Shown piece after piece: positions 29,119-40,706 of a stretch of 64,000 bases of DNA (position 1 is the stretch's first letter; each line of letters opens with the position of its first letter). The notes below the pieces were generated by a model, which did no database searches, was not told the origin of the DNA, and worked only from the letters and a program-made list of their open reading frames with translations. The stretch is from the NCBI GenBank assembly GCA_028714815.1, contig JAQTLR010000004.1, positions 62,001 to 126,000 on the forward strand. Direction: 5' to 3'. This stretch comes from Candidatus Altimarinota bacterium. Lineage in GTDB: Bacteria > Patescibacteriota > Gracilibacteria > BD1-5 > UBA2023. The position numbers and the translations under genes are program-made.

Positions 29119-29874
29119 ATGTTTCTTCTCTCGACATCTTCCCTTCGTGGATACGGTCTTCATAAGATATTTTCTTTCGCGAAAGATGCTCATTATGACG
29201 GAATATGCCTCGATCTCAATCCCCTTGATTTCGATACGGAGAATGCAGCATATGTTTCCACTCTCTCCCGGGAGTTCGATATGCCAGTCGTGAGCATTAC
29301 TGCGTATGAACGTCGGATAACACCGAAGATAGTGGATCAGATCATGGAGATGTCGAAGCTTCTCGGAAGTAGGGCGGTGGCTTTTTATCCGCCGCATCGT
29401 TTGGATAAGGACGGCGAGTGGTTTTCCGATTATCTTCCGAAAGTACAACAGCAGTATAAGAATCTGGATATAGCGGTCATCAACGTCGAACCGAAAACTT
29501 TCCTTTTCCTGATCCCGGAGTATAAGGATGCCACGCTTCCCTTGATCAAGAAAATAACCGGGAAAACCGCTCTCTCTGTCTCCAATGTAGATCCGGAAAG
29601 CGGAACCGATCTCATCAAGACCTTCTCTTTGCTTTGAAACAGTATCCATACCGTCTATCTCTCTGATAAAACCGGTAACAAAGAAGAGCTTCTTCCTGGA
29701 AAAGGGGATATGCCGCTCGAGAGCCTTCTCATCAAGCTTGCAGATGGCGGATATAAAGGGAATTTCATCCTTAAGGTGGCACCGAAAGAACTCGGAGCAG
29801 GGGATGATCGGAATGTCCTGAAAAAACTCGGGGAGGCGAAGGGGTATTTTCTGAAGCACTTTACGAAACAATAA
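29119..29874 (+). CDS. Xylose isomerase-like TIM-barrel protein
   Basis: The 251-aa protein has alternating strand/helix pattern of AP-endonuclease-2/sugar isomerase barrels: MFLLSTSSLRGYGLHKIFSFAKDAHYDGICLDL, MPVVSITAYER, MEMSKLLGSRAVAFYPP, LDIAVINVEP, and a C-terminal repeat unit. The usual metal ligands (Glu, Asp, His, Glu) are only partly evident: E in NVEP and H in NSIHTVYLSD fit, so activity is uncertain. TGA 29635-29637 is Gly (FSLLGNSIHTVYLSD); a standard-code call would cut the protein before its last third. Confidence 0.7.
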
Positions 29875-29908
29875 AAAAAGGGATGTGGCATGCCGCATCC
29901 CTTTTTTT
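29874..29908. terminator. Bidirectional terminator
   Basis: AAAAAAAGGGATG / CATCCCTTTTTTT around a GGCATGCC centre, serving two convergent genes. Confidence 0.9.
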
Positions 29909-30521
29909 ATTTTTCAATCTTTTTGCTGATGATCTCCTGTATATTGAGCGAATCCTTCAGGAAAGATATGTTTTTCTGGGAAAGGATCGAGAGAACGAGT
30001 TTATCATCATATTCCAGCCGATTGATAAAGTCTTCTTCGGACATCACGGCATATTTTACTTTTCTGCGAAAGAAGGTTTTTTCCAGAAAATTATTGAATT
30101 CAATCTTATCCAGTTCGCCGATAATGAATATATCGACGATATTATTGGATTTTATATTGGTGAGTTGTTTGATGCTGTCAGCGATAGTTATGAGACTCAG
30201 ATTCCTTTTTCCCTTGAAGAAGGCCTTGAGCGGTTCGATGGGATTGTAGGTCTTTATGAAGATATCGGAGAGTTCTTCATAGATAGCACAACTCCGATTG
30301 ATATTATAAAACTTTTTTTTATTCTCTTCACGGGACTTGAGGATACCGAGAGTCTCCAGATTCATAAGCTCCCGCCGGACACTGTTGATCTGTTCGTCGA
30401 TATCCCGGCAGAGCTCCCGTATGAAAATACCCGTTGTATCGCTCGATACCGAGTGTTCTATGAAGAATTTTTCCAGAATCTTTGCGCGACAGTTTGATCC
30501 GAAAAGTTTAGAGAGAATCAT
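29907..30521 (-). CDS. HTH transcriptional regulator (ArsR-like N-terminus)
   Basis: The 204-aa protein begins with a winged-helix domain (1-75: SNCRAKILEKFF, FIRELCRDIDEQINSVRRELMNLETLGILKSREENKKKFYNIN). A C-terminal region follows (IVDIFIIGELDKIEFNNFLEKTFFRRKVKYAVMSEEDF, DDKLVLSILSQKN) that resembles a nucleotidyltransferase or MNT-like fold. ATG 30521 is selected because the in-frame upstream codon at 30578 would overlap the preceding gene. No TGA codons. It forms an operon with the thioredoxin-like gene, which it may regulate. Confidence 0.75.
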   Translation of the reverse strand: MILSKLFGSNCRAKILEKFFIEHSVSSDTTGIFIRELCRDIDEQINSVRRELMNLETLGILKSREENKKKFYNINRSCAIYEELSDIFIKTYNPIEPLKAFFKGKRNLSLITIADSIKQLTNIKSNNIVDIFIIGELDKIEFNNFLEKTFFRRKVKYAVMSEEDFINRLEYDDKLVLSILSQKNISFLKDSLNIQEIISKKIEK

Positions 30522-30568
30522 ATATACGAAGGGGAAGGTTAGTGCCGGATTAATGTATGTATTCCTTT

Positions 30569-30901
30569 CTAATGGCACCCGCCAGAACTACAACTTCCGC
30601 ACCCGCCGGTCCCGCAACTCTCTCCGCCCGATTCTTCTCATCCTACAATGGATACAAGGAGAGATTTGATTTCTGCTTTTTCCGGGATGATCCCTTGGAA
30701 AATCACATCACGGAAGTCGATGCTCTCCTCCTCTATACAGAGGGCTGGATTTTCTGTAATGCCGAGTTCCAGTTTGTAGGCTTCATTATCCTGTTCGGAG
30801 ATTTTTATAATATCGGAGAGCTTGAGCTCTTCAAGAACTTCGGATGTACGAGCAAAAAGATCAGCACTGAGAGGATGAGATCCGACGATAACTATCTTCA
30901 T
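30569..30901 (-). CDS. Thioredoxin-like (thioredoxin_3-type) protein without CxxC but with Cys/Gly-rich tail
   Basis: The 110-aa protein (MKIVIVGSHPLSADLFARTSEVLEEL ... IIPEKAEIKSLLVSIVG) matches the size and strand-helix layout of small thioredoxin_3 proteins, including the conserved proline segment (GITENPALCI). The active-site loop that normally holds CxxC reads SHPLS. TGA 30638 is Gly and extends the protein by 23 residues into a tail with four cysteines (ESCGTGGCGSCSSGGCH), missed by the standard code. The tail could bind a metal or an Fe-S cluster, or take over the redox role; this is inference. Confidence 0.7.
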
Positions 30902-30983
30902 GTGATAGGTGGGTAAGAATTAATGAAAGTATTATATAGAAAAATTCTTTAAAACGAAGAGAATTATGAATTTTAACAAACTA

Positions 30984-31006
30984 AAAGGAGAGTTGGACTC
31001 TCCTTT
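30984..31006 (-). terminator. Terminator after rplY
   Basis: 10-bp stem AAAGGAGAGT / ACTCTCCTTT with a 3-nt loop. Confidence 0.75.
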
Positions 31007-31030
31007 GTAGGTATTGCGACTCTGGAATGA

Positions 31031-31672
31031 TTATTCGGATTTCTCTTTTTCAGCTTTCTTCTCTTCTTGAACACTTGGAACTTCCGCAGCAGAAACCGCT
31101 ACAACTTCCTCTTCTGTTACACCCTTTGGAAGATGAACGGAAACAATGGCCCCATCGAGATCGGAAAGGATATCGAATTTTTTGGTATCGATACCAAGAT
31201 CCTTAACATGGATGATATCACCCATCTCCATAAGTTTGGAAAGATCCGCTTCAAAGGTATCGACAAGGTTCTTTGGAAGGCATTTCACTTCCACTTCATG
31301 CATGTTCTGTTCCACGAGACCACCTTGTACTTGAGCAGGGGAAGTACCGATGAGATGAACGGGAATCTGAACGTGGATCTTCTCTGTTGCGGAAACCACG
31401 AAGAAATCGACATGGAGGAAGTCTCCACTCACAGGCGCCCGTTGTGTTTCATGGATGAGCACATCTTGTTTTTTCCCATCAATATTGAGTTCTACGATGT
31501 GGGTTTTTCCGGATTTCCTGAATACCTTCAGAAGGTCAGAAGCTCCGACAGTGATAGCCTGGGCGGTAACCTTGTGTCCGTAGACGACAGCAGGAACTTT
31601 CTTATCTCCTCGGATAGCGGAGAGCTTTGTTTCGGTGTCACGTGAAGTCGCAACGAGTGTGAGTTTTTCCAT
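31031..31672 (-). CDS. rplY: 50S ribosomal protein bL25 (CTC/long form)
   Basis: The 213-aa protein has the N-terminal 5S rRNA-binding beta barrel (KVPAVVYGH; VLIHETQRAPVSGDFLHVDFF, about 25-90) and the C-terminal TL5/CTC domain (VHLIGTSPAQVQGGLVEQNMHEVEVKCLPKNL). The last 25 residues are a Glu/Lys/Val tail. No TGA codons. The 421-bp gap to the next gene holds no coding sequence; it carries the promoter and a structured leader of the giant gene. Confidence 0.95.
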   Translation of the reverse strand: MEKLTLVATSRDTETKLSAIRGDKKVPAVVYGHKVTAQAITVGASDLLKVFRKSGKTHIVELNIDGKKQDVLIHETQRAPVSGDFLHVDFFVVSATEKIHVQIPVHLIGTSPAQVQGGLVEQNMHEVEVKCLPKNLVDTFEADLSKLMEMGDIIHVKDLGIDTKKFDILSDLDGAIVSVHLPKGVTEEEVVAVSAAEVPSVQEEKKAEKEKSE

Positions 31673-31916
31673 ACAAAAAGACGGGTAATTTCTATAAAAC
31701 GGGAGGATTATATAAAAAAGAAAGAGAAAATCAAATTGTTTTGCAAATATTCTCGAATTTCCCGTTATCCGCTCCGTCTTTCCCGATCCCCATATTTTCT
31801 CTCGGAGAATGTTTCAGTGATTATCTTCGGGAGAAATGTAAACCTCATCACTGTAATTTGTAACGTCTTTTCTCGAAAAAATACTTGATTTTTTTAAAAA
31901 AAAGAGATACTGGAAC

Positions 31917-31944
31917 TTGTCATTTATATTTTATATTGTATACA
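31917..31944 (+). promoter_or_regulatory. Promoter of the giant surface protein gene
   Basis: TTGTCA (31917-31922), 16-bp spacer, TATACA (31939-31944). The leader is about 140 nt, far longer than usual here. Confidence 0.45.
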
Positions 31945-32005
31945 TTATTTATTCAATAATCAGCATTCTCCCTATCGCATAAACAAAAAACACCCAAACA
32001 AAAAT

Positions 32006-32062
32006 AAAAATACCTCTTCAGAAATCGGATCGGATACACGGATCCTGTTTCGGGGGTATTTT
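32006..32062 (+). promoter_or_regulatory. Structured leader hairpin of the giant gene
   Basis: AAAATACC / GGTATTTT outer stem and GAAA...GATC / GATC...TTTC inner stem. It ends 32 nt before ATG 32094. It could be an attenuator or an mRNA-stabilising structure. Confidence 0.5.
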
Positions 32063-32093
32063 CGACTCTGCTTATCATTTTTTCTTCCTTTCT

Positions 32094-35000
32094 ATGTCTA
32101 GAATATCATCTTTTGGCTCATATATCACGAGAAAACGCGTCTCTGCCGTGACGCTTGTCGTGTTCATGAGCCATATCTTTTCTCCGTTTTTCGCTTATGC
32201 GATGTCAGGGGACCCTGTGTGGAATGAGAATATCCTCTCGACCGAGGCTCCGGCTATCATCCAACTCAATAGCGTACCGCTTCCGCGCCCTCTTGTGGCG
32301 GGTGATACCGTGAGTCTCGGACTCGCTATCGGAGGGGTTCCAGTAACTCCGACCCCTTCGGCATCGTTTGCGACCGATGAAGACACGACTCTCGCGAATC
32401 TCGTTGCGAGCATCAATAGCGTCGCGACCGGGAGCATCACTGCGAGCGTGCAGACCGGAACCGGGAAAAGCATCGTTATCAATTCGAGCATCCCCGGGGT
32501 TATCATGGGAACGCTCACGATCGACCGGAACCTGACACAGAGAAACATCCGCGACGCGGTAACAGCGGTTGCTCAGCAAGCGCTCATCTCTCTTCCGCAG
32601 CAACTCTTTCCGAGTGACGTTATTTCTCTCACTCTTGCGGGTTCCGGGATTCCTGGAGGTATCGGATTGACTCAGGCTTTCTTGACCGATAGCGCGACGA
32701 CCCGTGCCGCTCTCGCGAACCAGATCGATGCGCTCGCTTTCGTGAATGCGACCTTGACTGGATCTACAGACATCATCATTACTTCCGCGACAGCAGGAAC
32801 GCCTTTTTCCCTTTCCAATGTTTCGGTACTATCATCCGCTCTTCCGGTGGCTCCCGAGGTGGCGAATGTTCCGGCTCAGGCACAGAAAGAAGTCTATAAT
32901 CTCGCAAGATCTACCTATCCGGACGAGACGCTCACCGTGCATATCGCGGGATTCACCCTGACCGGTTCGGATCTCCCGAATCTCTCCTCTCATATCAATA
33001 CGGCACTTGCGGGAATCGTTACGACGACTCTTTCTGGAGCGAATAGTCTCGCTATGACTGCGGTGGTTCCAGGAGTTCCTTTTGCAACCGGGAACCTTGA
33101 TATCGCGTGAGGTACGGCGCTCGTGGTTCCGCTCATACCGAATCGTGTAGCGGTCGCTCAGGTGGATCAGGTGATCCTTCCTCGGTCTCTCGTTGCGGGC
33201 GATACCGTCTATACGACGATTTCCATCCCTTCCGTATCGCTTACCAAAATATTTTCGAGTACGACTCTTGCCGGACTTGCGACCGATATCAGTTCCGATG
33301 CCCAGGCAGGACTCTATGTTTCCGGATCGGTTTCCGGAAATACCATGACGATCACATCACGGATCCCTGGTACGGCTTTCACGACTTCCGCTGCACATAT
33401 CAATAGCCTTATCGCGAGCACCAATGTGAATCCGAATATTCTTGCTGTCGCGAAAGCGGATCGTATTACTTTCCCACGATCCCTTGTAATAGGGGATAGC
33501 ATATCACTTACCATCAATGGAAATACGGTAACCGCTTCTTTCAGCGGGACTTCTGCTGCAACGCTTACCGCTCTCGCTCTGAGCATTTCTGCTGCAACCG
33601 TTGGGGTAAACGCCGTGTCTTCCGGTCTCGATATCATCGTGAGTTCGACCGTTCCTGGTCAGGATTTTAATCTCTCTAGCGTCACGCTCGAGAACAGCAA
33701 ACAGGCGACTGTGCTCGTCACTCCGATCGTTCCCGTGAAACAAAAGAATACCTATACGCTCAATGCTCCGGAGCTTCCGGGGGATATCCTCTCCGTAACC
33801 ATCAATGGAACGACCGTTACCGGTTCCACTCTGACAGGGGTGGTGGCTGCGATCAATGCTGCAAATCTCGGAGTCGATGCGAGCCGAATAGGGCAGGATA
33901 TGGAAGTGCTCGCGCATACCGGAGGGGTGGCATTTACTGCTACCGACATGAGTCTCGTTTCTCCGGATTTTACGGGATCAAGCGTTCCTGGTAGCTCGGA
34001 AGTGCGTGCGAATGCAAGTATGGATCTGAATCTCCTTCCGATAGACGGAGAAAGTTTCTCCGTGGGGAATTGTACCGTAACCTTCAGTACCGGAGTGGCT
34101 ATGGATACGAATTGTTCCGACAATATTGCTGCTATTAATGTAACCGGACAAAGTTCTCTTGATTTTCTTGCTTCGGGTATCCGTGGAATCACCGGTGTTA
34201 CATACAATGACGGAAGTTCTACCGGGGTAATTCTCGTATCCGGAGGGACCGGAACCGGTATCATGTTCACCCGGAATAGTGTCCAGGTCGGAGTCCTTCC
34301 GATTCCCATTACCCTCACCGGGGCTTTCGGAACAGCTTCTGCCAATGTTCCGAGTGCCGGAACCGCTCAGGTGGATACTATCACCCTTCCACGTTCCCTT
34401 GCTTCAGGTGATATTCTCGCTCTCTCCATCTCCGGACAGCTTGTGAGCCAGAATATCGGGACTGCGACCGGTGCGGATTTCGATAACTTCGTGAGTACTC
34501 TGAATCTTCTCCAAAATATCTCTGCTGTCCGAACAGGAGACACGATCACCCTTACTGCAAAAACTGCCGGAATTCCATTCGTCCTCAACTTCGGACGATT
34601 GACCCATATTTCACAGAGCATCCTCTCTGTTTCCAATGATATAGGACGGGTGGAACAGCAGAGTTTGAATCTTCCAGGATACATCGTAAACGGGGATAAT
34701 CTCTCTTTCGGAGTGGATGGGACGACACTTACTGGAACATTTGCCGGTAGTGTAGCGACAACTTTCAGCGGAATCATCTTGGCCTCTCCGATTCCAGGAA
34801 TCGTATTTTCCGCAAGCGGAAGCGATCTTGTTATCACTTCCACCGTTCCGGGAATGCTCTTCCAGGTGAGTCCGCTCTCGATAACTTCCGGATTTTCTCC
34901 TATGACACTCACTGGAAATACTGTTGCCGGATATCAGAAAGACACACTTACCCTTCCATTCGATCCTATTTCCGGGGATATCATATCGGTAACCGTGGTC

Positions 35001-38000
35001 GGTGCGACCCAGTCTGGAACCTTTACCCGGACTTTCTCTGGAGATCTTGCGACCACCATGGGACTCTTGGCTTCGGATATCTCCACCCTTACCGGAACCG
35101 TATCTGCTTCGCTTGATGGAACTTCCAAAGTACTCACGCTTGATGCGGTGACTGCCGGAAACGGATTCACTGCCGCATTCGATATCGGTGGCGCTTCCAT
35201 CGCTCCGACTACGACCACTGCAAACACCGGATCTCAAGCACAGATCGATCAGATCGTTCTCGGACGGACCATCGCCACTGGAGATATCCTTTCCCTGACG
35301 GTTAATAGCGGATCGTTCACCCGTCCGTTTTCCGGAGACCAAACCACTACCATGGACGCTCTCGCCTCGGACATCTCTACAACGCTTTCCGGAACGATTT
35401 CTGCCGGGTACGCTGGCGGAGTGCTGACTCTCACGAGCCTCATTCCCGGAACTCCGTTCACGACCTCGTCTCTCACGATTGTAACAACGGTTTCCAGTAC
35501 CTCCATTCAACCGAATATCGTACCGGTTGCTCAGAAAGACTTCGTGGATTTCGAGCGTGATCCGATAGTAGGAGATGTTTTCTCTCTTAACTTCTCTGGA
35601 ACCGTTGCTCATACTCTTAGTGGTGCGACTCTGACCGGACTGGTAGATAGCGCAAATGCGACATTGACAGGTGTGGCTATCCTCTCTCTGAGCGGAACCC
35701 ACGCTATCGAGGTGCTTTCGAGCGTTCCCGGAACTCCGTTCATGCTCTCGAATGCGGTCCGTTCCAATACTCCCTATGCTCTCGAAAGCTACACGGCTAA
35801 CGTTGTTTCGGTCTTCCCGATCCGTGAAGTAGATATTCCGACTGCCACTGCCGGTGATATACTTACGGTGACGGTGGATAACGGAAGCTCGTTCAGTGCG
35901 ACCGGAAGCGATATTTCTTCCCTTCTTTCCTCGCTCAATACTTCCGGAATCGTGACCGTGACCCTGACCGGAGCGAGCACGCTTTCCCTCCTCGGAGTCC
36001 AGGATATTCCATTTTCCGTTTCCTCGGCCAATGTCGTGAACTCGACAACGGTTATCTTGAATCAAGCCTTTGTTCCAGCGGTTTCCCGAAGTGTGGAGAT
36101 CGTTCCGACGGTTCCTGCTCCGGCAACCACCCTTAATTCTGGATGGACGATGAGCGTGAATTTCAATGGTGCGAACTTCGCGTATTTGACCAATTCCGGT
36201 GATACGCTTGATACGGTCGTGAATGCGCTTTACGCACAGATAGCCCTGACCGGATCATCTGCCGGGACCGGAATCACTCTCTTGTCATTCGCCTCTGGAG
36301 GAGTGCTCGTTTCGACTGGTATTTCCAGTACCGGTGCGACCATTGGGCTTCCGATGATTAAAGCAATCTCACAAACTCCAGGAATCGGATTCACCGAATC
36401 ATTCTCGGTCGTGGATATCACCGCTCCGATCCTCTCGAGCTCGCTTACGCAGACCCCTCAGGCACTCCGATCCGGACAATCCCTTTCTACAACAGGAACG
36501 GTCCGTGCAGATGAACCGGGATCCATCTATTTCGTTTCCTCTTCGCTCACTATCACCGGTGCGACGCAGATCACGGCAGCTGTAGCGGCTCACCAAGCAT
36601 TCCTTGGTGCGACGGATATGGCAGGAAACGTCACGCTTCCGAGTTCTCTCGTCGTTCCATCGCTTTCGCTTGACGGACTCTATAATATCATCGCGGTCGA
36701 TCGCTCCAATAACATCTCCATGGGGATGGTGGGGTGGCTCACGGTCGATAATACCGCACCAGCACTCGCTATCGGTACTCCAAACAATCAGGTGGTGAAT
36801 CAGGACACCTTCACTCTCTCTGGAACTGCCGAACCGAATGTCTCCATAGGTATCGTTCTTGGAACCGGAATATTGAATACCGTTTCTCTCGGGGATGGAA
36901 GCTGGAGTGGAACGCTCAACCTTCCTCAGAATACCGGAAGCGTCGCGACAGTTACTGCGACCGATGCGGTGGGGAATACGACGATCCGTACCTTGAATAT
37001 CACCGAAGATAGCGGAATACCTCCGCTTTCCTTCAATGTTTCTTCATTCATCACCAACCTTCCGAATGTTACGCTTTCCGGAAGCACGAAACCAAGTGCG
37101 ACCGTGACGGTTTCCGGAGGTTCGGGAAGTGTCAGTGTCGTTGCAGATGGAAGCGGAAGTTTCTCACTCTCAGTCCCACTTACACTCGATGCGAATAATA
37201 TTCTCCTGGTCGGTGTAGTCGACCAGGCACTCAATACGAATTCTGGAACCGTGAGTGTTCTTCAGGATAGCATCAATCCCACTGTCGTTATCAATACGCT
37301 TCCCCAGACGATTCACGCTGCTTCCATCACGCTCGATGGAATGACCGAGAATAATAGTACGCTCGTGGTAACCGATAGCAGCGGAACTATCGTAGGAAGC
37401 GGAACTGCTTCCAGTACCGGAGTATGGAGTATTGCAAGTATTCTCGCTCCGAACACCCTCAATACTCTGACAGTAACCGCTACGGATACCGCCGGAAATA
37501 CAGGAAGCGCTTCCGTTGTAATCACCGAGGATAGTATTCCGAATACGCTCGTCATATCGACATTGCCACAGACTATCAATGCGGCAAGCTTGACTATAAC
37601 CGGTTCCACGAAGCCGAATTCCGCGATAGATATCACCGGCGGTGCTGCAACCGCGACCGGTACGGCAGATGGACTCGGACTCTACTCGATCGTTGTAGGT
37701 CTGATACAGAATGCAACGAACCATCTTCTTGTGACATCGACCGATATAGTGAATAATGTTTCCACCGGTTCGCTTACCATCGTGGAGGATTCCATCGTTC
37801 CAACCGTCATTATCGGAACTCCGGCACAGACGACCTATAATCCGATCATCACTCTCACCGGTACGACCGAAGCGCTTGCTACGGTTGTGGTAACCGGAGG
37901 TTCCGGAATGGCCTCGACGGTCGCTGATGCGATCGGAGATTGGACCCTTCCTGTATCGCTCAATCTTGGTGCAACCAATACGCTCGTTGCGACTGCAACG

Positions 38001-40520
38001 GATGCGGCGGGAAACACCGGAAGCGCGACGGTCGATATCGTCCATGATACCCTTCCGATATTCCTGACGATGAATATTCCGGATCAGACCGTTCATGCTA
38101 CGACCTTTACCTTCACCGGTACGACGAAATCCGGAGCGACGGTCATGTTCCAGGTGAATACCGGTAGTGTCACTACTCTCACCGCTCCGGCTTCCGGGGA
38201 CTTCACCGGAACGGTGAATCTTGTACCAAATGCCATAAATACGGTTTATGTGGTTGCTCAGGATGCGACTCTTACTGTAGCGACCGGTAGTTTCGTTATA
38301 ACCGAAGATAGCATCGCCCCAGTTATTATATTCTCGACTCCATCTGGGACTACAACCGCTCTTGCAAGCATTGTTCTTCAAGGAACGACCGAAGCGAATG
38401 CACAAGTTTCCGTGAACAATAGCGGAACGATCACGCTTGGAAGCGCAACTGCGACCGGGGCATTCAGTCTCACCATCCCTCTCCATTCCAATCTCCTCAA
38501 TACACTTAATGTAACAGCAACAGATAATGTCGGGAATATCGGAACCGGAACATGGACCGTGATCCAGGATAGTCTCGGACCGGTCATCTCGAATCTGGTG
38601 GTTTCACCGACGAGCGTCGGACCGAATATGATCGCCAACTACTCGTTCACTACCGATGAAAACAGTACTGGGGTCCTCTCTATCGGAACCGGGGCGAATA
38701 TTCTCGCAACACTCGTTGCAAGCGGTACAACTGCCGGAACGACACATAGTTCCATGATTACCGGGCTTCTTGCTAATACCAATTACTACTATATCCTCAC
38801 GGTGACAGATAATGTCGGAAATAGTACGACTTCCGCTGTCGGAGTCATCAATAGCATCGACACGGTTGCTCCAGCTATTCTCACCGAGACGCTTTCCCAG
38901 ATCGTAGCGACGGGAGCAACTCTAGAATATACGTTTACGGAAAGCAATTTCGACACGCTCTATGCCACCGGTTCCGTGACGATCGCCACAAACACCGGAG
39001 TGGGAGTTGGAACCTATCCGACCAGCTTCCTGACCGGAGTCGTTTCCATAGGGACAACGCTCTTCTCTGGACTTGCGAGCGGAACCAGCTATATCTATAC
39101 GATCCATTTGACGGATACATATGGTAATACGAGCACTGCTACCGGAGCATTCACCACTTCTACCATCGTTCCGCTCACAGGAGGAACAATTATTGCTACC
39201 GGATCGGTTCAGATAGGTGCTGGAGGAGCAGGAACCACCGGTCTTTCCGGAACGACTATCATAGTCACTTCTGATCCGAATGATACTGGTAGTTTGACCG
39301 GATCGCTCACGCTTTCCGGAGTCACCTCTGTCATAACCGGATCCGGATGGAACGGAGTGCTTATCTCTCCGGTACTGGTACCAAGCAATCTTCCGCAGGC
39401 TGCAACCGCTCCGGAATTAGCCACACTCATTTCTGCACTGAATAATGCAAATACTACCTACTCTCTTGGGCAAATATACCAGACAGTAGAGACAGGTGCA
39501 GGAGGTGTCTCCATCACTGCCGTCGGTAACGCTTTCCAGGTGTCGTTCATGGTTCCTGGCGCGTCTGTCGGGCAAACGCTCCAAGTATACTGGTCCATCG
39601 ATGGAAACGTTTGGCAAAATAATATCCCAGGTGCCACTTGTACGATCGATAGCGGGAAAATGTGCACTTTCCAAGCAACGAATCTTGGGTACTTCAGTGT
39701 CGCTTCCATTATCGGAACTCCCGTTCCACCAGTTCCGCCAACTCCGCCTATCTCTTCTGGTGGAGGTGGTGGAGGAGGAAGCAGCAGTCTCTCTATAGAT
39801 TCTTGTCCGGGAGGGGATTATTCTTCCAGTTATTATGACAAATCGTGCGGAGTGAATCCGGGGACCTCTACAGTTACCGGAACAGGAAAACAGAATATGA
39901 CGTTCACGAGTCAGATCGATTCGGTAATCACCAGCAATGGAATGGTTTCCCAAGAGAAATTCGACCGATTCGTGGATGATGTCCGGTATCTCGTATATAC
40001 GAGAACCCTAAATAATTCATCGCGGATCATCACCTTTTCTGCTATGAATCGGTATATCGATACACAGTCGGAACTCACTACCGATACGGTGAAGAAAACA
40101 GTATTCGCCGCTCTTAAAGATCGGTTCAATAGTATCATAACGAGCCTTCGGCAGGATATCGCCAATGGTATAACCGTTATTCCGAACCGTAGGAAAAACA
40201 ATACGAGTTCGGATATGATGACCATAGTGGCGAATGGTGCCCGTATGTATCGGTATGTGAACACCGAAAATATCCTCGCGGTTCGGAATGAACCGAACTT
40301 CATGAGCGATATTTCCGGATACCTTCTCATGAATGAGCGTATCGAGGTTATCGCTTCAGGTCAGAACTGGAGTCAAATCAAATCCGATACCATCGAAGGA
40401 TACGTCCGAACCAGACTTCTCCGAAAGACGCTTGAACTCCGTAATAGGGATGCATCGATCGTCTATGCTTCCATATCAAGCGGGGAGCGGGGAATAGATG
40501 AAAGAAAAGAAACTGAATAA
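32094..40520 (+). CDS. Giant repetitive surface protein (2808 aa) with Ig-like repeats and C-terminal SH3 domain
   Basis: Signal peptide (about 1-35, ending FFAYA). Residues about 45-1340 hold many degenerate modules of about 90 aa with the opening (L/F)PR.L..GD..SL.I.G and closing (S/T).VPG..F..S. About 1440-2360 hold Ig-like and FN3-like modules (DS..P.V.I.TP.QT....ITL.GTTE; TATDAAGNTGSA..I.ED). Near 2543 comes a Pro-rich hinge (VPPVPPTPP) and a Gly-rich stretch, then a helical domain and an SH3_3 domain (VRNEPNFMSDISGYL...GYVRTRLL). Only one in-frame TGA (33108-33110) occurs in 2809 codons despite many glycines. Probably a cell-surface adhesin or sheath protein for host attachment. Confidence 0.88.
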
Positions 40521-40531
40521 TACTGAGATTC

Positions 40532-40570
40532 AAGAAAATCATCCACTTGAGAAAGCGGATGATTTTCTTT
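40532..40570 (+). terminator. Terminator of the giant gene
   Basis: AAGAAAATCATCC / GGATGATTTTCTT stem with a 12-nt loop. Confidence 0.8.
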
Positions 40571-40706
40571 GGAAAAGAACCGTTGGACGATCGTCGAGGG
40601 CAATATCCACACACCCTTGTTCCAAAAAAGTCGATCTGCCGGAGAAATATTCGTATTTATCCATATTTATGCTATACTACCAAAAGTAACCAGTTTCTTT
40701 ATTTTT

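Noticed and set aside
32228-39170. Repeats as a possible CRISPR array
   Set aside because: They are degenerate protein-coding modules of about 90 codons with no constant short repeat or spacer pattern; no cas genes are present.
40498-40689. 63-codon ORF after the giant gene
   Set aside because: It overlaps the giant gene's end and contains its terminator hairpin.
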